Source of the DNA: Flavivirga aquimarina
GTDB taxonomy: Bacteria; Bacteroidota; Bacteroidia; Flavobacteriales; Flavobacteriaceae
DNA length: 64,000 nucleotides
Reading direction: 5' to 3'
NCBI RefSeq assembly: GCF_030540835.1
Contig: NZ_JAUOEK010000155.1
Coordinates: 81,763-145,762, forward strand
The notes beneath the pieces are model-generated. The model was given only the letters and a program-made list of their open reading frames with translations. It had not been told where the DNA came from and did not search any database. Position numbers and translations under genes: made by a program. Positions 24,983-35,511 of this stretch are shown one piece after another (within the stretch, counting starts at the first letter, position 1; each line of letters opens with the position of its first letter).

Positions 24983-27900
24983 ATGAAAAAACTATACACT
25001 ACAATTAAAGCTTTATTATACAAAAACCATAAGTTTTTGATAATGGCTATTATAATTACATCTACAGTTTTAAGTAGTTATGGTCAGGTTATGGTTGAGT
25101 TTACTCCCAGAGCATCAACCACCCCTCCCTCTTCAACAATGTATAATGTAAAAGGAGATTTTATCATGGTAGGTAATACCAATATTACAATGGTAAACTA
25201 TTCCGATGGAGGCTCCAATTTTAGCGATGTAAGATATGTTGATGTTGATGGTGCAGCTGTTCCAGGAAATACTACGTTTAACTCTTCATCTGCAACAATA
25301 AATTTTTCCACAGAAAATGGTGCAATCCCTGAATGTTCAAATATTATTTATGCTGGATTATATTGGACAGGTAGAGCTTTTGGTGATGTAGAATCAGATT
25401 CTGATACATTTCAGGTTACAAAAAATGGAATTACAAAAACTTTAGATAAAAGAAAAGTATCTATAAAAGGACCGGCATCTTCTAATTATACAGAACTCAC
25501 TGCTAGTCCATCAAATATTTATTACCCATCTAATACAGATGGCAATATGTATTCTGCTTATACTGAAGTTACAGACTATGTTATAAACAATGGTATTGGT
25601 GAATATTTTGTTGCAAATGTAGCCACAAGAGAAGGAAACAGTTCCGATGGAATTGGTTATTACGGAGGTTGGGGTATGGTTGTTATTTATGAAAACTCAA
25701 AAATGAACTGGAGAGATATCACAGTTTTTGACGGACATGCCTACGTAACAAACGGCGTCGCAGATTTTACCATAGATGTAAATGGATTTAATGCTGTACA
25801 AAGTGGGGACGTTAATCTTAAATTAGGATTAATGGCCGGAGAAGGTGATGTACCTTGGGATGGTGATACTTTTGAAATAATAATACCAGATGGTGATGAT
25901 GATCCAAACAATTTGGCAACTTTAAATAACAATAGCTATCAATTATTATCCCATAGCGGTAACACCACAGACAACTTCTTCAATTCTTCCATTGTTACAG
26001 GCGGTAACTATAGAAATCCCAGTGAGGACAACAATACAGGTTTAGACATTGCGATGTTTAATATAGATAATACAGGAAATAATATTATTCCTAATAATAA
26101 AACTTTTACACGATTTAGATATGGCTCTACATTAGATACATATATTATTTTTAATGTAACTTTTGCTGTTGATGCCTATATCCCAGAACCAGAAGGTGTC
26201 TTAACCAATACATCAATAAATGGGACCCCTCCAAGTGGTACTAATACCTCTTTAGAACCAGACGAAAATGCTGATTATATTATCCAAATAAAAAATACAG
26301 GAACTGAAGCAACAAACAATACAGTAATTACCATTCCGCTTCCAGATTCAGTAAACCAAAACGATTTAAATATTGATTTTCATGTATACCCACCATTTAC
26401 TACTACAAATGTCCCAGTATTTAATAATACAATAGGTACAAATGGAGCTATAGAATGGAACTTAGGAACGTTACCAGTACCAACAGATCCAGATACAGTT
26501 CTTGCTGATATTAGTTTCACCTTGACAGTTACTACAGATTGTTCTATTTTAACAGATCCAAGTTTTGATCCTAATGTATCAGTTAACGGTACTATCAGCG
26601 GGGTTGGAGCAACATCTAATTTACCTTTTGATGTTCCTTTAATACAAGGGTATGAAACTTCAGGGCCATGTATTGGAGACCCAATACCTGCCCCTAGTTT
26701 AATTAATATTGAATATTTAGATTATATTAATGAAGCTCCTACGGCAAGTAATCCGACTCCTATTAATGTAGAGTGTATAGATAATGTTCCGTTGCCTGAT
26801 GTTGTAGTTGTTACTGATGAAGCAGATAATTCAGGTATAGCTCCAATTGTAGCACATGTATCCGATATATCAGATGGTAATACATGTCCTGAGATTATTA
26901 CTAGAACTTATAGTGTTACTGATGATTGTGGAAACTTTATTAATGTAACTCAGACTATAACTGTGAATGATATAACTTTACCAACTGTTTCTGGCACTAT
27001 TACAGAATCTACAGTAGAAGGTTGTACTGCTACTGATGCTACTGCTCCTGTTAATACTGTCGCCGCTCTAGAAGCTCTTGGGCTTGCTATCGCCGATAAC
27101 TGTACTACCGATGCAAACCTTGTGGTTACTAGCTCTGATAGTGCAACTGGCACCTGTCCGATCGTTGTTACTAGAACTTATACTATTACAGATGAATGTA
27201 GCAATTTTATAACAGTTACACAAACTATTAATGTGAACGATACAACGTTGCCTACTGTTTCTGGTTCTATTACTGAATCTACGGTAGAGGGTTGTACTGC
27301 TACTGATGCTACAACACCTGTGAATACTGTCGCTGCTCTAGAAGCTCTTGGGCTTGTTATTACCGATAACTGTACTACCGATGCAAATCTTGTAGTTACT
27401 AGTTCTGATAGTGAAACTGGTACCTGTCCGATCGTTCTAACTAGAACCTATACTATTACAGATGAATGTGGCAATTTTATAACAGCTACACAAACTATTA
27501 ATGTGAACGATATAACGTTACCTACTGTTTCTGGTTCTATTGCTGAATCTACGGTAGAGGGTTGTACTGCTACTGATGCTACAACACCTGTGAATACTGT
27601 CGCTGCTCTAGAAGCTCTTGGGCTTGCTATTGCTGATAACTGTACTACAGATGCAAACCTTGTGGTGACTAACTCTGATAGTGCTACTGGTACCTGTCCA
27701 ATCGTTGTTACTAGAACGTATACTATTACGGATGATTGTGGTAACTTCGTGACAGCTTCACAAACTATTAATGTACAAGATACAACGTTGCCTACGGCTT
27801 CTAATCCTGCTAATATTACGGTTCCCGGTGGACCTGCTCCTGCTCCGGATGTAACAGTCGTTACGGATGAAGCGGATAATTGTACTGCTGCTAATGACAT

Positions 27901-30388
27901 TGTAGTGGCTCATGTGTCGGATGTATCAGACAATGGTAACTGTCCGGAAACTATCACTAGAACTTATAGTGTTACGGATGAGTGTGGTAACTCTATCAAT
28001 GTGACTCAAACTATTTTTATTACGGATCCTATTTTGCCTACGGCTTCTAATCCTGCGGATATTAATGTACAGTGTATCGATGATGTACCTGCTGTTGATA
28101 TAACAGTGGTTACTGATGAAGCGGATAATCAAGGTACCCCTGTGGTGGCTCATGTATCGGATGTATCGGATGGTAATTCTTGTCCGGAGACGATCACTAG
28201 AACTTATAGTGTAACCGATATTTGTAATAATCAAATTCTTGTAACTCAAAATATTATTATCAACGATACAACATTACCTACTGTTTCTGGTTCTATTGCT
28301 GAATCTACGGTAGAGGGGTGTACTGCTACTGATGCTACAACACCTGTGAATACTGTCGCTGCTCTAGAAGCTCTTGGACTTGCTATTGCTGATAACTGTA
28401 CTACAGATGCAAACCTTGTGGTGACTAACTCTGATAGTGCTACTGGTACCTGTCCAATCGTTGTTACTAGAACGTATACTATTACGGATGACTGTGGTAA
28501 CTTCGTGACAGCTTCACAAACTATTAATGTGAACGATACAACATTGCCTACGGCTTCTAACCTTGCTGACATTAATGTACAATGCCTAGCTGACGTGCCA
28601 AGCCCAGATATAAATGTGATTACAGATGCAGCAGATAACTGTACTACTAATCCTATTGTGGTATTTGTTTCAGATGTATCTGATAATAACACATGTGCAG
28701 AAACGATTACTAGAACATATAGTGTAACAGATGATTGTGGTAACACTATTAATGTAATTCAAAGCATTATTATTAACGATACGACCCCTCCAGTACTTAC
28801 ACTACCAGCTAATCAAACAGCAGAATGTAGTGATGATTTAACACCAATAGCTTTTGGTACTGCTACAGCGACAGACAATTGTGATGCTAATCCAGATATA
28901 ACTTATGAAGATTTTACAGAAGATGGTATTTGTTCTGGAACCTTTAAAATTATTAGAACTTGGACGGCAACAGACAGTTGTGGAAATAGCGTGTCTGCAG
29001 ATCAAGAAATTTCAACTGCCGATACCACAGCTCCTAGAGTATTAGGTAATATCGCTGAACTAGTTGTGGAAGGATGTAGTGTTACAGATGCTCCAACTCC
29101 TGTTACTTCAATCGTTGAACTTGAAGGTTTAGGGCTTACTATAACAGATAATTGTTCAGATAACACTGACCTTACTGTTATCAGCTCTGATGAGTCTGAG
29201 GGTTCTTGTCCGATAGTAATTACTAGATCTTATACTATCATAGATACTTGTAATAATCCCATTACTATTACTCGTAAAATCAATATTGTTGATACCACCC
29301 CTCCAGTATTTTCATCATTACCGACTAATTCAAATGTTGAATGTGGTGATGATTTAACACCAAATACACTTGGTACAGCCATAGCTACAGATGATTGTGG
29401 TACTCCCCCTAATGTCTCTTTTAATGATGTAATAACTAATAATAGTTCATGTCTTGGTAATTATATAATTGCGCGTACTTGGACAGCTACTGATGCTTGT
29501 GGCTTAACAACAACACATACACAAGTTATTACTGTACAAGATACTACTGCACCAGTACCAACAACTACGTTTGAAGAAACATTAGATGTTAGCTGTACAG
29601 ATATACCAGATGCACCGGAATTAACTTTTACAGATAATTGTTCAACAAATATTATAGTTGTGTTTAATGAAACAAACTCATTTGATGAAAATGTATTTGT
29701 AGACTATGAGATTGTTAGAACTTGGACAGTAAGAGACGAATGCGATAATGAGGAAGTTTATACACAAACACTACAAGTTGCACTTGATGAAGTCATTACC
29801 GATGTAGTAGCACCAGACTGGTGTTATGACGAAGGTATGATTGATATGAATAGTCTATTAGAAGACGGTCTTAATACAAATGGTACTTGGGAACTATTAG
29901 AAGGTGATCCTGCAGCAACATTAAACGGTAATATATTTGATCCTACTAAGTTAGAGTTAAGTCTGGATTTCTTACCGGAAAGTGGTGGAATTGATTATAC
30001 ATTTAGATACACAACTACAGATGAAGGTTGTATAAGTATTACAGAAATCACTATGAATGTACATGCAGATTGTGTTGTACTACCTTGTGGTGAAAATGAT
30101 GTTATAGTATCAAAAGCTGTCACTCCTAATGGTGATGCTTACAATGAGTTTTTTGAGATTTCCGGAATTGAATTATGTGGATTTCAATATGAAATACAAA
30201 TATTTAACCGATGGGGCGCTTTAATATACGAATCCGATAATTATCAAAATGATTGGAATGGAACAACTAGCAGTGGATCTGTTGGAGCTGCCGGAAAAGT
30301 GCCAAACGGAACATATTATTATATCATAAAATTACTAAATAGTGGATTGAATCCTATTACAGGACCTGTTTACTTAGGAACCAAATAA
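24983..30388 (+). CDS. Giant T9SS-exported repeat adhesin with type-B (gliding-motility) C-terminal domain
   Basis: This 1801-aa surface protein has a signal peptide (about 1-35); an N-terminal region (about 40-420) with AGLYWTGRA and GWGMVVIYENS, as in flavobacterial adhesins; a DUF11-like Ig segment (about 425-560); twelve HYR/Ig-type repeats of about 80-90 aa (about 586-1603), each with paired Cys and ending in TRTYSVTDDCGN-like strands; a spacer; and a C-terminal sorting domain starting VSKAVTPNGDAYNEFFEISG and containing IQIFNRWGALIYES and VPNGTYYYIIKL. That domain directs export by type IX secretion. Some repeats are almost identical at DNA level (27520-27774 and 28276-28530). A PorP/SprF gene follows directly, as for sprB-sprF. 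Confidence 0.95.
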   Translation: MKKLYTTIKALLYKNHKFLIMAIIITSTVLSSYGQVMVEFTPRASTTPPSSTMYNVKGDFIMVGNTNITMVNYSDGGSNFSDVRYVDVDGAAVPGNTTFNSSSATINFSTENGAIPECSNIIYAGLYWTGRAFGDVESDSDTFQVTKNGITKTLDKRKVSIKGPASSNYTELTASPSNIYYPSNTDGNMYSAYTEVTDYVINNGIGEYFVANVATREGNSSDGIGYYGGWGMVVIYENSKMNWRDITVFDGHAYVTNGVADFTIDVNGFNAVQSGDVNLKLGLMAGEGDVPWDGDTFEIIIPDGDDDPNNLATLNNNSYQLLSHSGNTTDNFFNSSIVTGGNYRNPSEDNNTGLDIAMFNIDNTGNNIIPNNKTFTRFRYGSTLDTYIIFNVTFAVDAYIPEPEGVLTNTSINGTPPSGTNTSLEPDENADYIIQIKNTGTEATNNTVITIPLPDSVNQNDLNIDFHVYPPFTTTNVPVFNNTIGTNGAIEWNLGTLPVPTDPDTVLADISFTLTVTTDCSILTDPSFDPNVSVNGTISGVGATSNLPFDVPLIQGYETSGPCIGDPIPAPSLINIEYLDYINEAPTASNPTPINVECIDNVPLPDVVVVTDEADNSGIAPIVAHVSDISDGNTCPEIITRTYSVTDDCGNFINVTQTITVNDITLPTVSGTITESTVEGCTATDATAPVNTVAALEALGLAIADNCTTDANLVVTSSDSATGTCPIVVTRTYTITDECSNFITVTQTINVNDTTLPTVSGSITESTVEGCTATDATTPVNTVAALEALGLVITDNCTTDANLVVTSSDSETGTCPIVLTRTYTITDECGNFITATQTINVNDITLPTVSGSIAESTVEGCTATDATTPVNTVAALEALGLAIADNCTTDANLVVTNSDSATGTCPIVVTRTYTITDDCGNFVTASQTINVQDTTLPTASNPANITVPGGPAPAPDVTVVTDEADNCTAANDIVVAHVSDVSDNGNCPETITRTYSVTDECGNSINVTQTIFITDPILPTASNPADINVQCIDDVPAVDITVVTDEADNQGTPVVAHVSDVSDGNSCPETITRTYSVTDICNNQILVTQNIIINDTTLPTVSGSIAESTVEGCTATDATTPVNTVAALEALGLAIADNCTTDANLVVTNSDSATGTCPIVVTRTYTITDDCGNFVTASQTINVNDTTLPTASNLADINVQCLADVPSPDINVITDAADNCTTNPIVVFVSDVSDNNTCAETITRTYSVTDDCGNTINVIQSIIINDTTPPVLTLPANQTAECSDDLTPIAFGTATATDNCDANPDITYEDFTEDGICSGTFKIIRTWTATDSCGNSVSADQEISTADTTAPRVLGNIAELVVEGCSVTDAPTPVTSIVELEGLGLTITDNCSDNTDLTVISSDESEGSCPIVITRSYTIIDTCNNPITITRKINIVDTTPPVFSSLPTNSNVECGDDLTPNTLGTAIATDDCGTPPNVSFNDVITNNSSCLGNYIIARTWTATDACGLTTTHTQVITVQDTTAPVPTTTFEETLDVSCTDIPDAPELTFTDNCSTNIIVVFNETNSFDENVFVDYEIVRTWTVRDECDNEEVYTQTLQVALDEVITDVVAPDWCYDEGMIDMNSLLEDGLNTNGTWELLEGDPAATLNGNIFDPTKLELSLDFLPESGGIDYTFRYTTTDEGCISITEITMNVHADCVVLPCGENDVIVSKAVTPNGDAYNEFFEISGIELCGFQYEIQIFNRWGALIYESDNYQNDWNGTTSSGSVGAAGKVPNGTYYYIIKLLNSGLNPITGPVYLGTK
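27520..27774 (+). repeat. Near-identical intragenic repeat, copy 1
   Basis: This 255-bp unit encodes the ESTVEGCTATDATTPVNTVA-type repeat. It differs from 28276-28530 at only a few bases (for example GGGTTG/GGGGTG, GGGCTT/GGACTT, GATTGT/GACTGT). Related but more diverged units lie at about 26980-27235 and 27250-27505. Confidence 0.9.
28276..28530 (+). repeat. Near-identical intragenic repeat, copy 2
   Basis: This is the second 255-bp copy, separated from the first by two repeats of a different subtype. That suggests block duplication or gene conversion and not simple tandem expansion. Confidence 0.9.
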
Positions 30389-30400
30389 AAACATTAACCT

Positions 30401-31327
30401 ATGAAACTTATTAAATATAATATAATCGCTATTGCATTGTTAAGCTGTACGGTTGGGGTTGCACAACAATTACCGCAATTCACACAGTATATGTACAATA
30501 CAATCTCAATAAACCCTGCCTATGCAGGAAGTCGAGAAGCTTTAAGCATTATTGGATTACACAGAAGCCAATGGGTTGGTTTTAAAGGCGGTCCTATAAC
30601 GCAAACACTTTCTGTACATACTCCTCTTAGAAATGACAGAATCGGTGTAGGTCTATCTTTTATAGAAGATGATTTAGGACCTCAAAACTATTCATATTTA
30701 TATGGAGATTTTTCATATAGCATTCCTACAGGAGTTAATGGAAAGCTTGCTTTTGGTTTAAAGGCCGGATTTACCGGTTATAGTTTTGATCAGGGGTTTT
30801 TAAATGATCCGACCATATCTGAAGATCCATTTTTTAACGGAACAGAAAACCGCTGGGCTCCTAACATTGGTGCTGGTGTATATTATCACACCAATAGGTT
30901 TTATGCAGGTTTATCCACACCAAGGATATTAAATACTGACGAAAATACTGAAAGAGAGTATAAAGCCTTAGAGCGATTAAGTTATTATTTCACATTAGGT
31001 GGCGTAATTGATTTAAGCAAAAGTTTCAAGTTTAAACCAGCAGGGTTAATTAAAGCGACAAATGGAGCGCCGCTATCTTTCGATTTAACAGCAAACTTTC
31101 TGTATAACGAAAAATTCTGGATAGGTGGATCTTATAGAATTAACGAGCAAACCGCTGCTATTGGTGGTATTGCAGACTTTCAAATCTCCAGACAACTACG
31201 TGTAGGGTATGCTTACGAAAAACCGCTTTCGGATATAGCCCGTTATACTACCGGAACTCATGAGATATTACTTATATATGAATTTAAATTCTTAAATTCT
31301 AAATTAAAATCACCAAGATATTTCTAA
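30401..31327 (+). CDS. PorP/SprF-family T9SS outer-membrane protein
   Basis: This 308-aa protein has a Sec signal (1-21) and the family start QLPQFTQYMYNTISINPAYA, followed by GSREALSIIGLHRSQWVGFKG as cut points and a beta-barrel pattern to the end (LRVGYAYEKPLSDI, HEILLIYEF). PorP/SprF proteins sit in the outer membrane, bind the type-B sorting domain and are needed for export or surface attachment of their cognate adhesin. The gene begins 12 bp after the adhesin stop, so it is very probably the dedicated partner. Confidence 0.95.
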   Translation: MKLIKYNIIAIALLSCTVGVAQQLPQFTQYMYNTISINPAYAGSREALSIIGLHRSQWVGFKGGPITQTLSVHTPLRNDRIGVGLSFIEDDLGPQNYSYLYGDFSYSIPTGVNGKLAFGLKAGFTGYSFDQGFLNDPTISEDPFFNGTENRWAPNIGAGVYYHTNRFYAGLSTPRILNTDENTEREYKALERLSYYFTLGGVIDLSKSFKFKPAGLIKATNGAPLSFDLTANFLYNEKFWIGGSYRINEQTAAIGGIADFQISRQLRVGYAYEKPLSDIARYTTGTHEILLIYEFKFLNSKLKSPRYF

Positions 31328-31340
31328 TTAGATTTTTTAT

Positions 31341-33260
31341 ATGAAAAATAAAAACTACATATTAGTCTGTATCGCATTAATGTTAAGCTTTTCTGTCTTT
31401 TCTCAACAAGGAAAACAAAAAAGAGCCGATACATTGTTCAATAAATTCTCTTTTGTAAAAGCTGCAAAAGTTTACAGAGAACTTATTCAAAATAATTATA
31501 ATAAAGACTACGCAACGCGTCAATTAGCAGATTGCTACGCTTATTTAAGAGACCCTAGAAATGCCTCAAGGTATTATAAAAATGTCGTTAAACAAGAAAA
31601 TGCACCTATTGAGTATTATTATAAATATGCACAATCGCTTCGAGGCATGAAAAAGTACGACGACTCTCAAGTCTGGCTAAAACGTTTCAAAGATTCGGGA
31701 GGTGTTGTAAAGACTAACGATTTCTCTAAAGATTTAAACTTTATCACCAGTGTTTTTGGAGCCAAACAACAGTATTTTTTAGACAGAGTTCGTTTTAATT
31801 CAAAGTATAGTGACTTTGGCGCTTTTGAGCATGATGGTAAAGTTTATTTTGCTTCATCCAGAGATGAAGGTGTTTCTGTAAAACGCTTGTATGGATGGAA
31901 TGAACAACCTTTTTTAGATGTATATGTAACAGAAGTTGGGTCTAAAAAAAATGTTGATCACACAGGAAAAATAAAAGGAGACGTAAACTCTATTTATCAC
32001 GATGGCCCAGTCACTATTACTAAAGATGGACGCACCATGTATTTTTCTAGAAACAACTTTACTGAAGGTGTTGAAGCAAAAGACAAAAAGGGGCTTACAA
32101 ATATGAAGATTTATAGAGCAACTTTAGTTGATGGCGAATGGACAAACATTGAAGACTTATCAATTAATGGTGATGATTTTTCAACTCAACATCCTGCTTT
32201 AAATATTGATGATACTAAACTATATTTTACATCAGATAGACCTGGAACTAAAGGAGGTTCAGATATATGGTTTGTAAATATACGCCCAGATGGTCTTTTA
32301 ATGGATTTACAAAATGCTGGAGATATCGTAAATACAGAAAATGCTGAAGGGTTTCCGTTTATAAATAACGAAGGCGTTCTTTTCTTTTCTTCAGATGGAC
32401 ATACTGGCTTAGGCTTATTAGACATTTTCGCAACTATTAAAGGCGAAGATGACGACAGCATAGCAGATGTTATAAATTTAGGAGTTCCTGTGAATTCAAA
32501 TAAAGATGATTTTTCATTTACTATGAATCCAAATGGTATTACCGGTTATTTTGCATCTAACAGAAATGGTGGTCGTGGTAGCGATGATATTTATGCCTAT
32601 CACAGAGAACCTGTTTTGCATGTTGAAGGTGTTGTAACCGATGCTATAAACACCAATCCTATTGCTAATTCTGTTATTACTTTATATGATGACAAGGATA
32701 ATAAAATTGCAGATATGGTAACCGATGAAAACGGATTCTATCAAATAAATATCGATAGAAATAAAGACTATAAAATTGTTGCCAGTCAAAATAAATACAT
32801 TGACGACTATAGAACATTCACATCTAAAAATATTCAAACAGAGCTTACTACTGTTTCTGCCAATTTATTATTAAATCCGGTACAAAATGTTGTAAAGCTT
32901 GCAGAATTAAATACGATTTATTTCGATTTCAATAAATATAATATTAGGGAAGATGCTGCTTTAGAACTAGATAAAATTGTTAGCCTAATGCAAAACGACT
33001 ATCCAGAGATGGTTATTCGAATTGAATCACATACCGATTCAAGAGGTAATTTAACATATAATGATAAATTATCTATAGATAGAGCCAACTCAACATACGA
33101 ATATTTAATTTCTAAAGGTATTAACCCTGAAAGAATCACAGAACATCAAGGTTTTGGTGAACGTAAGTTAACTAACGGCTGTGAAGATGGTCAAGACTGT
33201 GAAGAAGAAGAACATCAATTAAATAGACGTACGCAATTTATAGTTGTAAAAATGGAATAA
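31341..33260 (+). CDS. PorE-like OmpA-family protein, copy 1 (TPR, PD40 propeller, CRD, OmpA_C)
   Basis: This 639-aa protein has a signal peptide (1-21); TPR-like helices at about 25-125 (FNKFSFVKAAKVYRELIQ, RQLADCYAYLRDPRNASRYY); a beta-propeller of PD40-type strands at about 150-430, with SNRNGGRGSDDIYAY near its end; a carboxypeptidase-regulatory domain at about 432-515; and an OmpA C-terminal peptidoglycan-binding domain at about 525-639 (YFDFNKYNI, ESHTDSRG, NRRTQFIVVK). PorE of the T9SS has this order and anchors the machine to peptidoglycan. It lies 13 bp after the PorP/SprF gene, which argues for a role in export or anchoring of this adhesin. Confidence 0.9.
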   Translation: MKNKNYILVCIALMLSFSVFSQQGKQKRADTLFNKFSFVKAAKVYRELIQNNYNKDYATRQLADCYAYLRDPRNASRYYKNVVKQENAPIEYYYKYAQSLRGMKKYDDSQVWLKRFKDSGGVVKTNDFSKDLNFITSVFGAKQQYFLDRVRFNSKYSDFGAFEHDGKVYFASSRDEGVSVKRLYGWNEQPFLDVYVTEVGSKKNVDHTGKIKGDVNSIYHDGPVTITKDGRTMYFSRNNFTEGVEAKDKKGLTNMKIYRATLVDGEWTNIEDLSINGDDFSTQHPALNIDDTKLYFTSDRPGTKGGSDIWFVNIRPDGLLMDLQNAGDIVNTENAEGFPFINNEGVLFFSSDGHTGLGLLDIFATIKGEDDDSIADVINLGVPVNSNKDDFSFTMNPNGITGYFASNRNGGRGSDDIYAYHREPVLHVEGVVTDAINTNPIANSVITLYDDKDNKIADMVTDENGFYQINIDRNKDYKIVASQNKYIDDYRTFTSKNIQTELTTVSANLLLNPVQNVVKLAELNTIYFDFNKYNIREDAALELDKIVSLMQNDYPEMVIRIESHTDSRGNLTYNDKLSIDRANSTYEYLISKGINPERITEHQGFGERKLTNGCEDGQDCEEEEHQLNRRTQFIVVKME

Positions 33261-33348
33261 TAGGCACAGTATTTAACCAATTGTGTTTTAAATAAATTAA
33301 GAGCAATTACTAATTAGTATAGGTTTTTAATTAAAACTAATAGACCCC

Positions 33349-35268
33349 ATGAAATTAAAAAATCACATATTAACCGGTATTATATTGTTAGCAAACTTTT
33401 CAGCATTTGCTCAATATGGCTCTCAAAAAAGGGCTGATAACCTTTTTAATAAGTTTTCGTTTGTCAATGCTGTTCAAGTATATCATAATCTTATAGAAAA
33501 AGACTTTAACGCAGATTATGCAACCAGACAGTTAGCAGACAGTTATGCTTTTATGAGAAACCCTGATAGTGCGGTAGTATACTATAAAAAAGTAGTAGAA
33601 CAACATAATGTACCTATTGCATACTATTATAATTATGCCCAAGCATTGAGAGGAATTAAAGAGTATAAAGAATCTCGTGTTTGGATGAAGCGCTTTAAAA
33701 AAGCCGGAGGAGAAATAAATGATGAACGATTTTTAAAAGATGCCGATTTTATTAATTCTATTTTTAATGCAAAGCAACAATATTTTTTAACTAAAGTTAA
33801 TTTCAATTCAAAATATAGTGATTTTGGGGCTTACGAACATGATGGCCTCATTTACTTTGCCTCTGCCAGAAACGAAGGTGTTTCTACAAAACATGTTTAT
33901 GGCTGGAACGGAGAGCCTTTTTTAGATATTTATGCAACCGAAAAAAATGCCAACGACAGTATTGTTGATCATAAATCTAAACTTAAAGGTAGTATAAATT
34001 CTATTTTTCACGATGGCCCAATTACTATAACAAAAGATGGTAAAACCATATATTTTTCCAGAAATAATTTCAATAAAAATGTTTTAGGAAAAGACGAAGA
34101 AGGCATGACAAACCTTAAAATTTATAAGGCTTCTTTAATTGAAGGAGCATGGACAAATATTGAAGAACTTCCTTTTAACAGCGATGCGTTCTCTAATGGT
34201 CATCCGGCATTAAACAAAGATGAAACAAAATTATATTTTGCATCTAATATGCCTGGTGGGTTTGGAGGCACAGATATTTACCATGTAGAGATAAATAGTA
34301 ATGGTTCTTTTGGTTCGCCTCAAAATTTAGGGAATGTTATTAATACAGATAAAAATGAAAGATTCCCTTTCATTAATAGCGAAGGGGTGTTATTCTTCGC
34401 TTCTGATGGGCATCCAGGATTAGGTTTACTGGATATTTTCGGAACCGTTTTAGACAAAAACAATAACATTATTAGTGTTTTAAATCTTGGTGTTCCTGTA
34501 AACTCAAGCAAAGATGATTTTTCATTTTTTATGAACGAAGATGGATTATCGGGATATTTTGCTTCTAATAGAAATGGCGGTGTTGGTAGTGATGATATTT
34601 ATGCATACGACAGAATTCCACAATTAAAAATACAAGGAACTATAACAGATATCACTACAAACAAACCTGTACCTAATGCTATAGTTACTCTACTTGATAG
34701 CAATAATAACCAAATTGCGCATTTAGAAACCGATGAAAATGGACAATACGAAATAAACATAGATAGAGATTCCGACTATGTATTAAACATTAAAAAAGAT
34801 GATTTTATAGACGATACCAGGCATGTTACTTCTAAAGGTGTAGAAAATAAAGTTACAAGCATCACCGAGGACTTTAACTTAAATCGGGTTATAAAGGTAA
34901 CGCCTATTACTGAGTTCTACCCTATTTACTTCGATTTTAATAGGTTTGATATTAGACAAGATGACACAGTCGAGTTAGACAGAATAGTTAACTTGATGAT
35001 GAATGTTTATCCGGATATGATCATTAAAATAGAATCTCACACAGATTCCAGAGGTTCGTCTCAATATAATAACAAACTATCTTTAGATAGAGCAAATTCG
35101 ACATACAAATACTTAATAGATAAAGGTGTCGATCCAAACAGGATTACCGAATATAAGGGGTACGGAGAACAAAAATTAATTAATGATTGTGATGATACCA
35201 CTAATTGTACCGAAGAAGAACATCAATTAAACAGGCGTACACAATTTATCGTCGTTAAAATGAAATAA
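33349..35268 (+). CDS. PorE-like OmpA-family protein, copy 2 (tandem paralogue)
   Basis: It has 639 aa, the same length and domain order as the preceding gene: signal (ending FAQYG), TPR block with FNKFSFVNAVQVYHNLIE, PD40 propeller with DGHPGLGLLDIFGT, CRD, and OmpA_C with YFDFNRFDI, ESHTDSRG and an acidic DDTTNCTEEEHQLNRRT loop. It is diverged over the whole length, so the duplication is not recent. An 88-bp gap separates the copies. Possible reasons for two copies are two attachment states or two partner proteins; the sequence does not decide. Confidence 0.9.
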   Translation: MKLKNHILTGIILLANFSAFAQYGSQKRADNLFNKFSFVNAVQVYHNLIEKDFNADYATRQLADSYAFMRNPDSAVVYYKKVVEQHNVPIAYYYNYAQALRGIKEYKESRVWMKRFKKAGGEINDERFLKDADFINSIFNAKQQYFLTKVNFNSKYSDFGAYEHDGLIYFASARNEGVSTKHVYGWNGEPFLDIYATEKNANDSIVDHKSKLKGSINSIFHDGPITITKDGKTIYFSRNNFNKNVLGKDEEGMTNLKIYKASLIEGAWTNIEELPFNSDAFSNGHPALNKDETKLYFASNMPGGFGGTDIYHVEINSNGSFGSPQNLGNVINTDKNERFPFINSEGVLFFASDGHPGLGLLDIFGTVLDKNNNIISVLNLGVPVNSSKDDFSFFMNEDGLSGYFASNRNGGVGSDDIYAYDRIPQLKIQGTITDITTNKPVPNAIVTLLDSNNNQIAHLETDENGQYEINIDRDSDYVLNIKKDDFIDDTRHVTSKGVENKVTSITEDFNLNRVIKVTPITEFYPIYFDFNRFDIRQDDTVELDRIVNLMMNVYPDMIIKIESHTDSRGSSQYNNKLSLDRANSTYKYLIDKGVDPNRITEYKGYGEQKLINDCDDTTNCTEEEHQLNRRTQFIVVKMK

Positions 35269-35291
35269 TTTAAGCTATATTCAATAACAAT

Positions 35292-35331
35292 TAAAACCAT
35301 TAGGAGATTTATTCTTTTGATGGTTTTTTTT
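35292..35331 (+). terminator. Terminator of adhesin locus
   Basis: AAAACCAT pairs with ATGGTTTT, followed by a run of T. It sits 24 bp after the last OmpA gene. Confidence 0.75.
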
Positions 35332-35341
35332 TATTTTAAAC

Positions 35342-35372
35342 AAAACCCTCCCAATAACTGGAAGGGTTTTTA
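35342..35372 (-). terminator. Second terminator, facing the CAP lipoprotein gene
   Basis: AAAACCCTcCC and GGaAGGGTTTT pair around AATAACT; on the minus strand the A-run becomes a T-tail. It lies downstream of the convergent CAP gene. Confidence 0.6.
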
Positions 35373-35511
35373 CCTAAAGCTAAATTCAATAACAATTAAG
35401 TTATTAATAATAACCTTATTTAATGTACATACACAAATAAATCATGCAAATTTCGCTAAAAATTAGTTCACTAAATTTAGGTTATATTTTTAGTGCTTTT
35501 AAATGACAATC

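Noticed and set aside
26950..28746. Several long minus-strand frames opposite the adhesin repeats
   Set aside because: They repeat with the adhesin units and have no start context or family match; they are by-products of the repeated codons on the plus strand.
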